Of a stretch of 64,000 nucleotides of DNA, positions 25,958 through 34,567 are shown in pieces. The stretch's first letter is position 1. Each line of letters begins with the position of its first letter. Where the stretch lies: contig CAZCTN010000005.1 of the NCBI GenBank assembly GCA_964501655.1, forward strand, positions 62,001 to 126,000, in the 5' to 3' direction. The stretch comes from JAAYJK01 sp964501655 (GTDB lineage Bacteria; Bacillota; Syntrophomonadia; Syntrophomonadales; Syntrophomonadaceae). Below the pieces are notes generated by a model. The model searched no databases. It saw only the letters and a list, made by a program, of their open reading frames with translations, and was not told where the DNA came from. Position numbers and translations under genes: made by a program.

Positions 25958-26854
25958 CTATTCCTTAGAGGGATATGGGGTCTTAATATAGTCAAGATGC
26001 ATCTTTTGCACTAAATGGGGCCAGGAAGCCGGTCGGTATCCGGTGATATGCCTGAATCTCCCGGAGTCCAGTGAACGGTTGCAGCTGGTTTCATCTACGG
26101 GTTTGATATGGATCATCTTTCTGTATTGGGTCGCGATAAGCTTGAGCAGATTATATTTGGAAATAGGATCTGCTGATACCTGGTAAATACCCTGCAGAGC
26201 GGGATTAGGGATAACATAGAGGCCAATAATCTCCGCCAGCTCAACCGTGGGGAGACCAGAAAAAATATGCCGGGTATAGCCCTGTATCTGGTCCTTCTGT
26301 GCCAGGAACCACTCGAGTAATCCCAGGCAGCTGTTTAGCTCATGTCCAATTATGGATGTTCTGAGGGTTAGACAATGGGGGTATTCTACTTCACCCAAAA
26401 GCTTGCTTCGTCCATAAAGGTCGCTGCAATTAGGAATGAAGTTTTCGGAATAATTACCTTCCTGGCCATTAAAAACGCAGTCGGTACTAATGTGAATAAA
26501 TCGAATACCGGCCTGTCGGCAGATGGCTGCTGCCAGGTGAGGGAACAGGGCGTTGGTATAAATACTGGTAACAGGCTCTCTGGGAGCTGTTTTCTGTTTA
26601 ATTACTCCGATGCAGTTAATTACCAGATCAGGCTTAACTTTCCCAATAACCTCAACCAGACTGCTTATTTCTGTTACATCAACATTCCAAAAGATCTTGG
26701 GGGTCAATTCTGGGAAAACCTCTTGCAGAACCGGGCTGTATCCGCGGCAGGTGCCGTAAACCTTGAATTCTGAACGAGCGGAAAGATAAGAAAGGAGTTT
26801 ATGACCCAGCATCCCGCTGCTTCCTAGTATCAAAATTTTTGTCCTGGATATCAT
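25958..26854 (-). CDS. RmlD-like SDR reductase
   Basis: 298 residues on the minus strand. ILGSSGMLGHKLLSYLSAR is the Rossmann motif and HISTDCVFNGQEGNYSE carries the conserved STDxVF segment of dTDP-4-dehydrorhamnose reductases; SDLYGRSKLLGE is the YxxxK catalytic pair. In UDP-L-FucNAc synthesis this step is done by CapF, which has a C-terminal cupin; that domain is missing here, and the protein resembles WbvR-type reductases that lead to UDP-L-RhaNAc and L-QuiNAc. First gene of the trio; it is divergent from spoVAC. No rhamnose pathway genes accompany it. Confidence 0.75.
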   Translation of the reverse strand: MISRTKILILGSSGMLGHKLLSYLSARSEFKVYGTCRGYSPVLQEVFPELTPKIFWNVDVTEISSLVEVIGKVKPDLVINCIGVIKQKTAPREPVTSIYTNALFPHLAAAICRQAGIRFIHISTDCVFNGQEGNYSENFIPNCSDLYGRSKLLGEVEYPHCLTLRTSIIGHELNSCLGLLEWFLAQKDQIQGYTRHIFSGLPTVELAEIIGLYVIPNPALQGIYQVSADPISKYNLLKLIATQYRKMIHIKPVDETSCNRSLDSGRFRHITGYRPASWPHLVQKMHLDYIKTPYPSKE

Positions 26855-27064
26855 TGCTCATCCGCCTTCTAATGGAGAGTAAAGCAAGAGACCAGATCAT
26901 GGTGATCGGATTCTTACTATCACTGCCGGTTATTTCTATATATTACGTGGATAAATATTACTCTGTTACCGATGCCTGGGTGTCAATATATATTTCCAGC
27001 CTTTTCCTCTAAGGTTCTTGCTGCCGGGAGAGTTTCAGTAACTCCCGCCGCAGTTTCTTCATTT

Positions 27065-27094
27065 GCATAAACTTAGCCCGGAAAGGTAATAATA
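27065..27094 (+). promoter_or_regulatory. Candidate sigma-F/sigma-G promoter of the spoVA operon
   Basis: GCATA, 15 bases, GGTAATAATA. This fits the sigma-F consensus GywTA - N15 - GGnrAnAnTw without mismatch, and sigma-G promoters are nearly the same. The ribosome site GGGAGG lies 8 bases downstream. In Bacillus spoVA is a sigma-G operon. Confidence 0.65.
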
Positions 27095-27116
27095 TCTTAT
27101 CGGGAGGCGATTGGTA

Positions 27117-27581
27117 TTGAATGCGGATGCAAATAAAATGCAGCAAATAGAAATGCAGGAATATCAGAACTTGGTGGACCAGATTAAACCCAAGCCGGAT
27201 ATTTGGAAAAATTGTGCATGGGCCTTCATGGTAGGGGGAGGTATCTGCGCCTTGGCCCAGGTACTGATCAATTATCTCTTGCTGCAGGGTATGAGCAGAA
27301 TTGATGCAGGATCAGCTGTTTCATGCATAATGATTTTCCTGGCCGCTTTTTTTACCGGGATAGGCATCTATGACAAACTGGGAAAAATTGCTGGTGCCGG
27401 CTCCATTGTACCTATTACCGGCTTTGCCAATGCAATCGTAGCTTCGGCCATGGAATACAAGCGTGAAGGATATATATTCGGAGTTGGAGCCAGGATATTT
27501 AGTGTGGCTGGTCCTACCCTGGTATTTGGTTTTGCGGTGTCGGTGGTAATAGGCCTCATCAAGGTTTTTATCAGTTCATAG
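27117..27581 (+). CDS. spoVAC: Stage V sporulation protein AC
   Basis: About 154 residues with four or five transmembrane helices. The N-terminal QQIEMQEYQNLVDQIKPKP and the CWAFMVGGGICALAQ-like helix (here CAWAFMVGGG) followed by FTGIGIYDKLGKIAGAGSIVP are the SpoVAC signature. It is a mechanosensitive channel-like component of the dipicolinic acid transport complex of spores. I use the TTG at 27117 because GGGAGG ends nine bases earlier; the TTG at 27111 is too close and the first ATG at 27138 is far. First gene of spoVAC-D-E-F. Confidence 0.9.
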   Translation: MNADANKMQQIEMQEYQNLVDQIKPKPDIWKNCAWAFMVGGGICALAQVLINYLLLQGMSRIDAGSAVSCIMIFLAAFFTGIGIYDKLGKIAGAGSIVPITGFANAIVASAMEYKREGYIFGVGARIFSVAGPTLVFGFAVSVVIGLIKVFISS

Positions 27582-27622
27582 CAGGGGCTGAGCCAGTTTT
27601 CAGTTAAAGGTGGAATGTTCAT

Positions 27623-28633
27623 ATGCCTGGTTTTAAGAAAAAAGGAAGCCAGACCGTGGTTTTCGAAAAACCGCCGGTGATTACTTCCTGGGCTTCCATA
27701 GTTGGACCTAAAGAAGGCGAAGGACCATGGGGAAGGGATTTTGACCAAGTTTTAGGGGATTATCTTTACGGGGAAGATACTTGGGAGAAAGCCGAAAAGA
27801 AAATGCTGCAGGATGCGATAACCTTGGCTCTGAATAAGCGAGATTTGCAGGTGGATGATGCGGAATTGATATTGGCGGGTGATTTGCTGAACCAAACTGT
27901 ATCCTCCAATTATGCTGCCCGGGAGTTGGCCCGGCCTTTTCTAGGTCTGTACGGAGCCTGTTCAACCATGGCGGAGAGTTTACTGGTTGGGTCCATGCTG
28001 GTTGATGGTAATTTCTTCAACCGTTTGGCAGCCTCCACCTGCAGTCACCATTATGCTGCCTCCAGACAATACCGCTTTCCCACTGAACAGGGGATTCAGC
28101 CTGCTCCCAGCAGCCAGTGGACAGCCACTGCGGCAGGGGCAGTAGTGCTGGAATGGGCCGGAGTAGGCCCCCGGGTAACTTCGGCTACCATTGGCAAGGT
28201 TATCGACCGGGGTCAAACTGACGTGGCAGACATGGGCAGTGCCATGGCTCCGGCTGCGGCGGATACCTTGAAAAACCATTTGCAGGATTTGGAGCGCTTG
28301 CCGGATTATTATGACTTGATCGTGACCGGGGATCTGGCCAGGGTTGGTATGGCTTTAGCCGAGCAGCTCTTTATTCGGGATGGCATATTGCCCCGGCCCA
28401 ATTACAGTGACTGCGGAGTACTGCTCTATGATGAGAAGCAAGACGTCAATGCCGGCGGGTCCGGATGCGGATGCTCTGCGGCTATGCTCTGCGGCCCGCT
28501 GCTGAAAAAAATGGCCAGAGGGGAGATCAACAAGCTGCTGCTGATTGCTACCGGTGCCCTGATGAGTCCCACCATGTCTTTTCAAGGCGAGAGTATACCG
28601 GGGGTAGCCCATGCAGTGGCTATTGAGAACTAG
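27623..28633 (+). CDS. spoVAD: Stage V sporulation protein AD
   Basis: 336 residues, the expected length. A thiolase-like fold that binds dipicolinic acid. Family landmarks visible: GKEG-like start VFEKPPVITSWASIVGPKEG, GLYGACSTMAESL, FPTEQGIQPAPSSQWTATAAG and GGSGCGCSA. The Cys in GACSTM occupies the thiolase nucleophile position, as in the family, though no catalysis is known. It acts at the inner spore membrane in DPA uptake and release. Its 3' end lies close to the spoVAE reading frame. Confidence 0.93.
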   Translation: MPGFKKKGSQTVVFEKPPVITSWASIVGPKEGEGPWGRDFDQVLGDYLYGEDTWEKAEKKMLQDAITLALNKRDLQVDDAELILAGDLLNQTVSSNYAARELARPFLGLYGACSTMAESLLVGSMLVDGNFFNRLAASTCSHHYAASRQYRFPTEQGIQPAPSSQWTATAAGAVVLEWAGVGPRVTSATIGKVIDRGQTDVADMGSAMAPAAADTLKNHLQDLERLPDYYDLIVTGDLARVGMALAEQLFIRDGILPRPNYSDCGVLLYDEKQDVNAGGSGCGCSAAMLCGPLLKKMARGEINKLLLIATGALMSPTMSFQGESIPGVAHAVAIEN

Positions 28634-28697
28634 ATATAAGCTGACTTTTCAGGAGGAAGCGGTTAATAAAAAACGCGCATGGGAGGTATGGCCAAGA

Positions 28698-29057
28698 ATG
28701 ACACCAATATACATGGCATTTATCGGAGGAGGCATCCTATGTTTGATCGGACAGCTGGTTATGGATCTGACCAAGGCTAATATTACCCCCGGCCACATTT
28801 TGGTTGGTTATATATCCATCGGGGCGTTCTTAAGCGGTTTGGGTCTATACCAGCCCCTGACTGACGCAGTTGGAGCCGGAGCTACTATCCCCCTTTCCGG
28901 TTTTGGGCACCTGCTGGTGCAGGGAACCCTAAAAGCAGTAGAAAGTGACGGATTGCTGGGTGCTTTCAGCGGCGGAGTTGAAGCTGCTGCAGCCGGCATT
29001 ACTTGTGCTATAGTCTTTGGCTATGTGGCTGCAGTATTGTTCAACCCCCGCGATTAG
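28698..29057 (+). CDS. spoVAE: Stage V sporulation protein AE (SpoVAEb)
   Basis: 119 residues if started at the ATG at 28698, which gives the family length; the frame is open from 28611 within the end of spoVAD, but that extra N-terminus has no equivalent. Four transmembrane helices; LSGLGLYQPLTDAVGAGATIPLSGFGHLL is the conserved central segment in the family. Part of the DPA channel. GGGAGG lies 11 bases upstream of 28698, slightly long spacing. Confidence 0.88.
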   Translation: MTPIYMAFIGGGILCLIGQLVMDLTKANITPGHILVGYISIGAFLSGLGLYQPLTDAVGAGATIPLSGFGHLLVQGTLKAVESDGLLGAFSGGVEAAAAGITCAIVFGYVAAVLFNPRD

Positions 29058-29095
29058 AAAGACGTGCTTTGCGTCTGCCAGAGGTGAGATGTCTG

Positions 29096-30592
29096 TTGGT
29101 AAAAAAGCAGCATATTAAATTGGATCGGGATTATGACCGGACTCTGGACCTTATCAAAAAGGAACTGGGAGAGGGAGAAAGCTTTGATATAGTAGTCCGG
29201 GAGTTTAAGGTCGCTGATAAAAAGAGTGCACTGGTCGGAATAGATGGCCTTATCAAAGATGATGTCCTGACCTGGATCATGCAGTCACTGTTGTTGTTAA
29301 CAGATCAGCAGTGCCGGGAAAGGAACTTAAAGAGCAGCCTGCAAACCGTTATTCCTTATATTGAACTCAATACTGAGACCAATATAGACGAACTGCTTTA
29401 TTCTGTACTGTCTGGCTCAGTATTATTGGTGGTTGATGGCAGTGAAGAAGTATTTGTGATAGATGCTCGAACTTACCCGGCCCGAAATCCAGATGAGGCT
29501 GAGATAGAAAGGGTGGTCAGAGGTTCCCGGGATGGTTTTACTGAGACTATAGTTTTTAATACTGCCCTGGTGAGACGGAGGGTAAGAGACCCCAAACTGC
29601 GTATAAAGCTGATACGGGTAGGGAAAAGGTCCAAGACTGATGTCTGCCTGTGCTATATAGAGGATATAGCCGATCCAAAACTGGTTGATACTATTACCAC
29701 CCGGATTGAAAACATTGAAATAGATGCTGTTCCCATGGCTGAGAAAGCGGTGGAAGAACTAATTCTGCCTGGTAACAGGTGGAATCCATTTCCCCGGGTC
29801 AGATATACCGAACGGCCGGATGTGGCCGCTGTTCATCTGTTTGAAGGGCATGTGCTGGTTATGGTGGATACCTCCCCCAGTGTAATAATAGCGCCTGCTA
29901 CCTATTTCCACCATGTTCAGCATGCCGAAGAATACCGGCAAAACCCCGCGGTAGGGTTATATATTCGCTGGGTCAGATTCATAGCTGTTATGGCCTCTAT
30001 CATAGTCACTCCGTTATGGATGTTATTGGCCCTGTCGCCTTCCCTTTTGCCTGAATCTCTGAATTTCATTGGTCCGGAAGAAAAGGGCCATGTTCCGATT
30101 TTTATCCAATTCATAATTGCTGAGATAAGCCTTGATTTGATAAGAATGGCAGCCATACATACCCCATCACCATTGGCTACCGCTTTGGGGGTTATAGCCG
30201 CTCTATTAATTGGGGATATTGCGGTTAACATTGGCCTTTTGGCTCCGGAAGTTATACTCTATACTGCTGTGGTCGCTGTTGGTTCCTATTGTACTCCCAG
30301 CTATGAGATGTCCATGGCCAATCGCCTGGTAAGGTTATTCATCCTTTTGGGCACTGGATTTTTCCGACTGCCCGGGCTTATTATAACCACTATATTATCC
30401 TTAGTCCTGGCGGCCCTGACCAAATCATTTAATGTACCCTATTTATGGCCATTGATTCCGTTTAATTACCGGGCTTTCAAGAGCATAATAATCCGATCAC
30501 CGGTACCGGTGCAGGATATCAGACCCGAGATACTCAATCCCATCGACCGGCGGCGGCAACCGGCGCCGGCTCTTAAAAGGAGGAAAGAATAA
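29096..30592 (+). CDS. spoVAF: Stage V sporulation protein AF (GerA-like)
   Basis: About 498 residues. The N-terminal cytoplasmic domain is followed by a GerA-type membrane domain of about five helices from residue 290 on (RWVRFIAVMASIIVTPLWML; SYEMSMANRLVRLFILLG). It is homologous to germinant receptor A subunits, and in Bacillus it modulates germination together with other SpoVA proteins. I suggest the TTG at 29096, after GAGGTGAG; the open frame begins at 29003 inside spoVAE without a ribosome site. The next gene begins two bases after this stop. Confidence 0.88.
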   Translation: MVKKQHIKLDRDYDRTLDLIKKELGEGESFDIVVREFKVADKKSALVGIDGLIKDDVLTWIMQSLLLLTDQQCRERNLKSSLQTVIPYIELNTETNIDELLYSVLSGSVLLVVDGSEEVFVIDARTYPARNPDEAEIERVVRGSRDGFTETIVFNTALVRRRVRDPKLRIKLIRVGKRSKTDVCLCYIEDIADPKLVDTITTRIENIEIDAVPMAEKAVEELILPGNRWNPFPRVRYTERPDVAAVHLFEGHVLVMVDTSPSVIIAPATYFHHVQHAEEYRQNPAVGLYIRWVRFIAVMASIIVTPLWMLLALSPSLLPESLNFIGPEEKGHVPIFIQFIIAEISLDLIRMAAIHTPSPLATALGVIAALLIGDIAVNIGLLAPEVILYTAVVAVGSYCTPSYEMSMANRLVRLFILLGTGFFRLPGLIITTILSLVLAALTKSFNVPYLWPLIPFNYRAFKSIIIRSPVPVQDIRPEILNPIDRRRQPAPALKRRKE

Positions 30593-30593
30593 A

Positions 30594-31586
30594 GTGAAAA
30601 CCATCGGAATTCCAAGGGGGTTGTTTTATTACTATTATTATCCCTGGTACAAAACCTTCTTCAACGATCTGGGAGCCAGGGTAATCCTATCATCCCCGAC
30701 TACCCGGATAACTATTGACCAGGGCATAGACAGCGCGGTAGATGAAACCTGCTTTCCCATAAAAGTGTATTTTGGCCATGTCAGGGAATTATGCAGGCAT
30801 AATCCGGATTATCTCTTTGTACCTCGGTTGGTCAGCATTGAGCCCGGAAGCTATATATGCCCAAAGTTTATGGGAGTTCCGGATATGATTCGGGCTTCTT
30901 TCGATGATTTGCCTCCCTTGATTGATATAACTATTGATCTCAGCCGTAACGATGGTGAATTCAAGAAGCAGCTGCTGAGCACCGGCAAATTATTAGTCAG
31001 AAACAGCAGGAAGATTAGAGATGCCTATGAACATGGCCGGCAGGAAACGGAATGTTGTAGGGCTATAGCGTCCCAGGGGTATACCATGGCAGAAGCCATT
31101 AATATCTGGGAGGAGCAGGAGATTCCGGTACCTGGAGATGCCAACCTGAGTATAGGAGTACTGGGACACGGGTATTCTCTTTATGATGAAGCTATTAGCA
31201 TGGATATCATAGGACGCCTTAGGAGCATGGGCTGTTCAGTACTTTTACCTGAAGTTTTGCCCCGGGAAGAAATAGAACGGGAAGCAGCCGCTATGCCCAA
31301 GCGGATCTTCTGGACCCTGGGAAGAAAGATGGTAGGGAGCGCCTTGAAAATGGAAAAAATGCCTGAGGTAGACGGTATAATCTATGTAGCTTGTTTTGGC
31401 TGCGGCCCGGATTCTTTTGTGGGAGAAATCATTGAGCGCAAGCTGAAGCAGAAACCTTACATGCTGATAGTAATTGATGAACATACCGGTGAAGGCGGGC
31501 TGGTAACCAGGCTGGAGGCCTTTTGTGACATGCTTGGAAGAAGGAGGCGGCAGCAGATTGAAGATCACCTTCCCGCATATGGGTAA
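30594..31586 (+). CDS. Acyl-CoA dehydratase activase-related protein (DUF2229), first part
   Basis: 330 residues. TIGIPRGLFYYYYYPWYKTFF at the start and CFPIKVYFGHVREL are the hallmarks of the DUF2229/activase-related family, which resembles the 2-hydroxyacyl-CoA dehydratase subunits. Several cysteines (ETCFPIK, SYICPKFMG, VACFGCGPDSFVGE) are suitable iron-sulfur ligands. The family is often fused to, or next to, BadF/HgdC-type activases, as here. The GTG start lies two bases after spoVAF, so translation may be coupled to a sporulation gene. No substrate is known. Confidence 0.75.
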   Translation: MKTIGIPRGLFYYYYYPWYKTFFNDLGARVILSSPTTRITIDQGIDSAVDETCFPIKVYFGHVRELCRHNPDYLFVPRLVSIEPGSYICPKFMGVPDMIRASFDDLPPLIDITIDLSRNDGEFKKQLLSTGKLLVRNSRKIRDAYEHGRQETECCRAIASQGYTMAEAINIWEEQEIPVPGDANLSIGVLGHGYSLYDEAISMDIIGRLRSMGCSVLLPEVLPREEIEREAAAMPKRIFWTLGRKMVGSALKMEKMPEVDGIIYVACFGCGPDSFVGEIIERKLKQKPYMLIVIDEHTGEGGLVTRLEAFCDMLGRRRRQQIEDHLPAYG

Positions 31587-32643
31587 TGCCTGTATTGCTA
31601 TTGAAGCCATGCTGGAAAAACTGCGGCTGGAGGTTATACCTCCCCCCCCCATAAGCAAAAAGACTATTGAGATAGGGATAAAGTACTGTCCGGAGTTTGC
31701 TTGTATGCCGCTGAAGATAACCATGGGCAACTTCATTGAAGCATTGGAAATGGGGGCTGACACTATATTAATGGCCGGTGGCTGGGGACCCTGCCGGTTT
31801 GGATACTATGCCCAGGTGGAAAGAGACATCCTTCAGGATCTGGGTTACCAGTTTGATATGGTTATACTGGAGGCTCCGGATTCCAGAGCATCGGAGCTAT
31901 TCCGGCAATTGCAGACCCTGGGGCAGAATGTCAGTGTATGGGAAGCCTTTAAGGCTCTGAAATTTGCCTGGTATAAACTGCAAGGGGTAGAAAAGCTGGA
32001 GAAGAAGTTTGCCTGGCTCCATCCCCGGGCCCTGGATAAAAGGCAGGTTGAATCTATTTATGATCAGGCCTTGCTGGACATGAAGCAGGCCAAAAATAAA
32101 AAAGCCATAGATGAAGCCTGTGGCAAAAACCTGGCGGCCCTGGATATGGTCCTTTTGCGGGGTGAAGAACCGTTGAAAATAGGTCTGGTGGGGGAAATCT
32201 ATACCGTTCTGGAACCCATGTCCAATTTTGATATAGCCCGCAGTCTGGGCAGATTGGATGTAGAAGCTGATAATTCGATATATATCAGTGATTGGCTGAA
32301 TGATCATTTGCTGGGAGGACTAGTCAAGAAATCACATCGCCAGCAACTGGTCAAATGCGCCCGGCCCTATCTCAACTATTTTGTAGGAGGTCATGGGCTG
32401 GAAACGGTGGGTTCGACGGTAGCTTATGCCCGTAACCAATATGACGGGGTAATACAGGTCGGTCCCTTGACCTGTATGCCGGAGATCGTCGCTCAATCAG
32501 TTCTAAATCGGGTGAGCAGGGAAGAGAACATTCCATGTATGACTTTATATTTTGACCAGCATGCTGGTGCGGCCGGAATCCAAACCCGGTTGGAAGCCTT
32601 TACGGATATGTTGAAACGCAAGAAAGCCAGCCTGGCTATCTAG
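31558..32643 (+). CDS. Acyl-CoA dehydratase activase-related protein, second part
   Basis: 361 residues. KITFPHMGNACIAIEAMLEKL, KYCPEFACMPLKITMGNFIEA and GWGPCRFGYYAQVERDI identify it as the second half of activase-related proteins, with conserved cysteines (CPEFACMP; GPCRFGYY; GPLTCMPE) likely to hold a [4Fe-4S] cluster. I start at TTG 31558, ten bases after AAGGAGG; this overlaps the previous gene by 29 bases. In many relatives both parts and the activase are one long polypeptide; here they are three separate genes. Confidence 0.75.
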   Translation: MKITFPHMGNACIAIEAMLEKLRLEVIPPPPISKKTIEIGIKYCPEFACMPLKITMGNFIEALEMGADTILMAGGWGPCRFGYYAQVERDILQDLGYQFDMVILEAPDSRASELFRQLQTLGQNVSVWEAFKALKFAWYKLQGVEKLEKKFAWLHPRALDKRQVESIYDQALLDMKQAKNKKAIDEACGKNLAALDMVLLRGEEPLKIGLVGEIYTVLEPMSNFDIARSLGRLDVEADNSIYISDWLNDHLLGGLVKKSHRQQLVKCARPYLNYFVGGHGLETVGSTVAYARNQYDGVIQVGPLTCMPEIVAQSVLNRVSREENIPCMTLYFDQHAGAAGIQTRLEAFTDMLKRKKASLAI

Positions 32644-32662
32644 GCGGTCAAGGAGGGAAACA

Positions 32663-33643
32663 ATGTCGTATTACTTGGGAGTCGATATCGGCTCGGTAAG
32701 CAGCAATTTTGTTTTAATGGATAATAACCAGCAGGTGCTGGAAAAGATCTACCTGCGTACGGAAGGGAACCCGGTTAGGGCGGTTAAACAGGGGTATCAG
32801 GAACTGCTGTACAGGAGCTCAGGAAGGTTAAAACTCCGGGGTGTTGGGACTACCGGCAGTGGCAGGCATCTGGCCCATATCATCCTGGGTGCTGACGTGG
32901 TAAAAAATGAGATCACTGCTCATGCAGTGGCTGCTTCCTGGTTTTGCCCTGATGCTCGGACCATTATCGAGATAGGTGGCCAGGATTCGAAGCTGATCAT
33001 CATGCAGGATGCGGTGGTAAACGATTTTGCCATGAACACGGTATGCGCAGCCGGCACCGGTTCATTTCTGGACCAACAGGCCGCGCGTTTGAACCTAGCT
33101 ATTCAAGATTTCGGCCCCACCGCTCTGAAATCAAAACAGCCGGTGCGAATTGCCGGACGATGCGGGGTTTTCGCCGAATCAGATATGATTCACAAACAGC
33201 AGATGGGATATCCTTTGGAGGACATACTCATGGGTCTATGCGAAGCTCTGGTCAGGAACTACTTGAACAATGTAGGCAAGGGGAAAAGGATCGAGGCTCC
33301 TATAATATTTCAGGGAGGGGTAGCGGCTAATGAGGGATTAAAGAAGGCCTTTGAAAAAATCCTGCAAAGTCAGATCAGCATTCCTCCCTGCCATGATGTG
33401 ATGGGAGCGGTGGGTGCAGCTATACTGGCACAGGAATACATAGAGGATAGGCAATGTCCCACTGCCTTTAAAGGAGATTCCTTTATTGTTGATGGGCAGT
33501 TTAGCAGCAGCAGCAGGGAATGCCAAGGCTGTCCCAACCTGTGTGAGGTGGTATGTATCAAACGGGGGCATGAGATCCTGGCTTACTGGGGTGATCGCTG
33601 CCAAAAATGGGGGAACTCCATTGGCCATAAGGAAGTGGGATAG
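32663..33643 (+). CDS. BadF/BadG/BcrA/HgdC-type acyl-CoA dehydratase activase
   Basis: 326 residues, ASKHA ATPase. YLGVDIGSVSSNFVLMD is the phosphate-1 motif, EIGGQDSK the second, and VCAAGTGSFLDQQAARL and GRCGVFAESDMI carry the two cysteines that hold the [4Fe-4S] cluster between two subunits in known activases. It should drive ATP-dependent electron transfer to a dehydratase-type partner, presumably the two genes upstream. The C-terminal tail has another cysteine cluster (ECQGCPNLCEVVC). No 2-hydroxyacyl-CoA dehydratase A/B genes are visible in the window. Confidence 0.82.
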   Translation: MSYYLGVDIGSVSSNFVLMDNNQQVLEKIYLRTEGNPVRAVKQGYQELLYRSSGRLKLRGVGTTGSGRHLAHIILGADVVKNEITAHAVAASWFCPDARTIIEIGGQDSKLIIMQDAVVNDFAMNTVCAAGTGSFLDQQAARLNLAIQDFGPTALKSKQPVRIAGRCGVFAESDMIHKQQMGYPLEDILMGLCEALVRNYLNNVGKGKRIEAPIIFQGGVAANEGLKKAFEKILQSQISIPPCHDVMGAVGAAILAQEYIEDRQCPTAFKGDSFIVDGQFSSSSRECQGCPNLCEVVCIKRGHEILAYWGDRCQKWGNSIGHKEVG

Positions 33644-33675
33644 CTGTAAGGCTGCCCCACTTTCCTATGGTTTTC

Positions 33676-33698
33676 CCCCAGGCTATTGAAAGCCGGGG
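33676..33698 (+). terminator. Hairpin between convergent activase and thiamine-transport genes
   Basis: CCCC-a-GGCT pairs with AGCCGGGG across a six-base loop (one bulged base), followed on the plus strand by TGTTCTTTAAATT. It probably terminates the plus-strand cassette. Confidence 0.45.
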
Positions 33699-33709
33699 TG
33701 TTCTTTAAA

Positions 33710-34444
33710 TTATGGAATATCTTCGTCACTTTCCTTCTCCAAAATGTTTAACAGCTCCATTTTCATCTTCAGATTGTAAGTAGTGGTTTTATCTAGCAGC
33801 AGTTCTCTTCTGATAACTGCCGGCCGGCGGCTTAAGATATATATGCGATCGGCCAGCAGTAAGGCTTCCTCAATGTCATGGGTTACAAAAAGAATGGAGG
33901 ATTTGTAGCGCTGGTACAATTCCAGCAGCCACAGGTGCATTTTCCTTCGGGTTATTGCATCCAGGGCGGCAAAAGGTTCGTCCAACAGCAGTATGTCGCT
34001 GGCAAACAGATAGGTGCGCAGGAGGGCGGCCCTCTGCCGCATTCCTCCTGATAGCTGGCGGGGATAATAATGCTCGAATCCCTGCAGGCCAAAGGCGGCA
34101 AAATAATCACGGGCACAGGCCTGAGCTTGGGTTTTGGCTATTCCTTTCAGCAATAAAGGGATGGTCACATTATCCAGTATGCTGCGGGAATCCAGTAAAA
34201 GATCTTTCTGCTGCATATAGCTCACCCGGGCGGTTTGGCCCGTCCAGTCCGCTCCATCGATCTTGATACTGCCGCTGTCCGGGGTAAGCAATCCTGATAT
34301 GATATTCAACAAGGTGCTTTTACCGCATCCGCTGGGTCCCAGGACTACCACAATCTCATTCTCATTTACAGTCAAAGATATATCTGCCAGGGTCGGTAAT
34401 CCATCCAGAGTTTTACTGACTTTATCTACAATAACTTTGGTCAT
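33710..34444 (-). CDS. ABC transporter ATP-binding protein, NitT/TauT/ThiZ type
   Basis: 244 residues on the minus strand. Walker A GPSGCGKSTLLN, signature LSGGMRQRAALLRTYLF, Walker B ILLLDEPFAALD and the switch His in FVTHDIEEALLLADR. Typical of the NitT/TauT family, to which thiamine-precursor transporters ThiXYZ belong. The substrate assignment comes from the TPP riboswitch ahead of the operon. It is the last gene; the solute-binding protein lies 123 bases upstream. Confidence 0.82.
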   Translation of the reverse strand: MTKVIVDKVSKTLDGLPTLADISLTVNENEIVVVLGPSGCGKSTLLNIISGLLTPDSGSIKIDGADWTGQTARVSYMQQKDLLLDSRSILDNVTIPLLLKGIAKTQAQACARDYFAAFGLQGFEHYYPRQLSGGMRQRAALLRTYLFASDILLLDEPFAALDAITRRKMHLWLLELYQRYKSSILFVTHDIEEALLLADRIYILSRRPAVIRRELLLDKTTTYNLKMKMELLNILEKESDEDIP

Positions 34445-34567
34445 AAATTTCTTTCCTATCCATTTACTGGTTCTACCTGCAGAACCCCAATTTCCTAATT
34501 TATCTTATTGATAATACCTGTGCTGGAACTTCTGCCTGGTCCCGGTTTAGCAAAGCGCCAGTACTGC

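Noticed and set aside
26855..27064. Sigma-K or sigma-A promoter for the RmlD-like operon
   Set aside because: A TTGACA is present on the minus strand, but the nearest TAATAT is 20 bases away and no CATAnnnTA is found, so no promoter could be supported.
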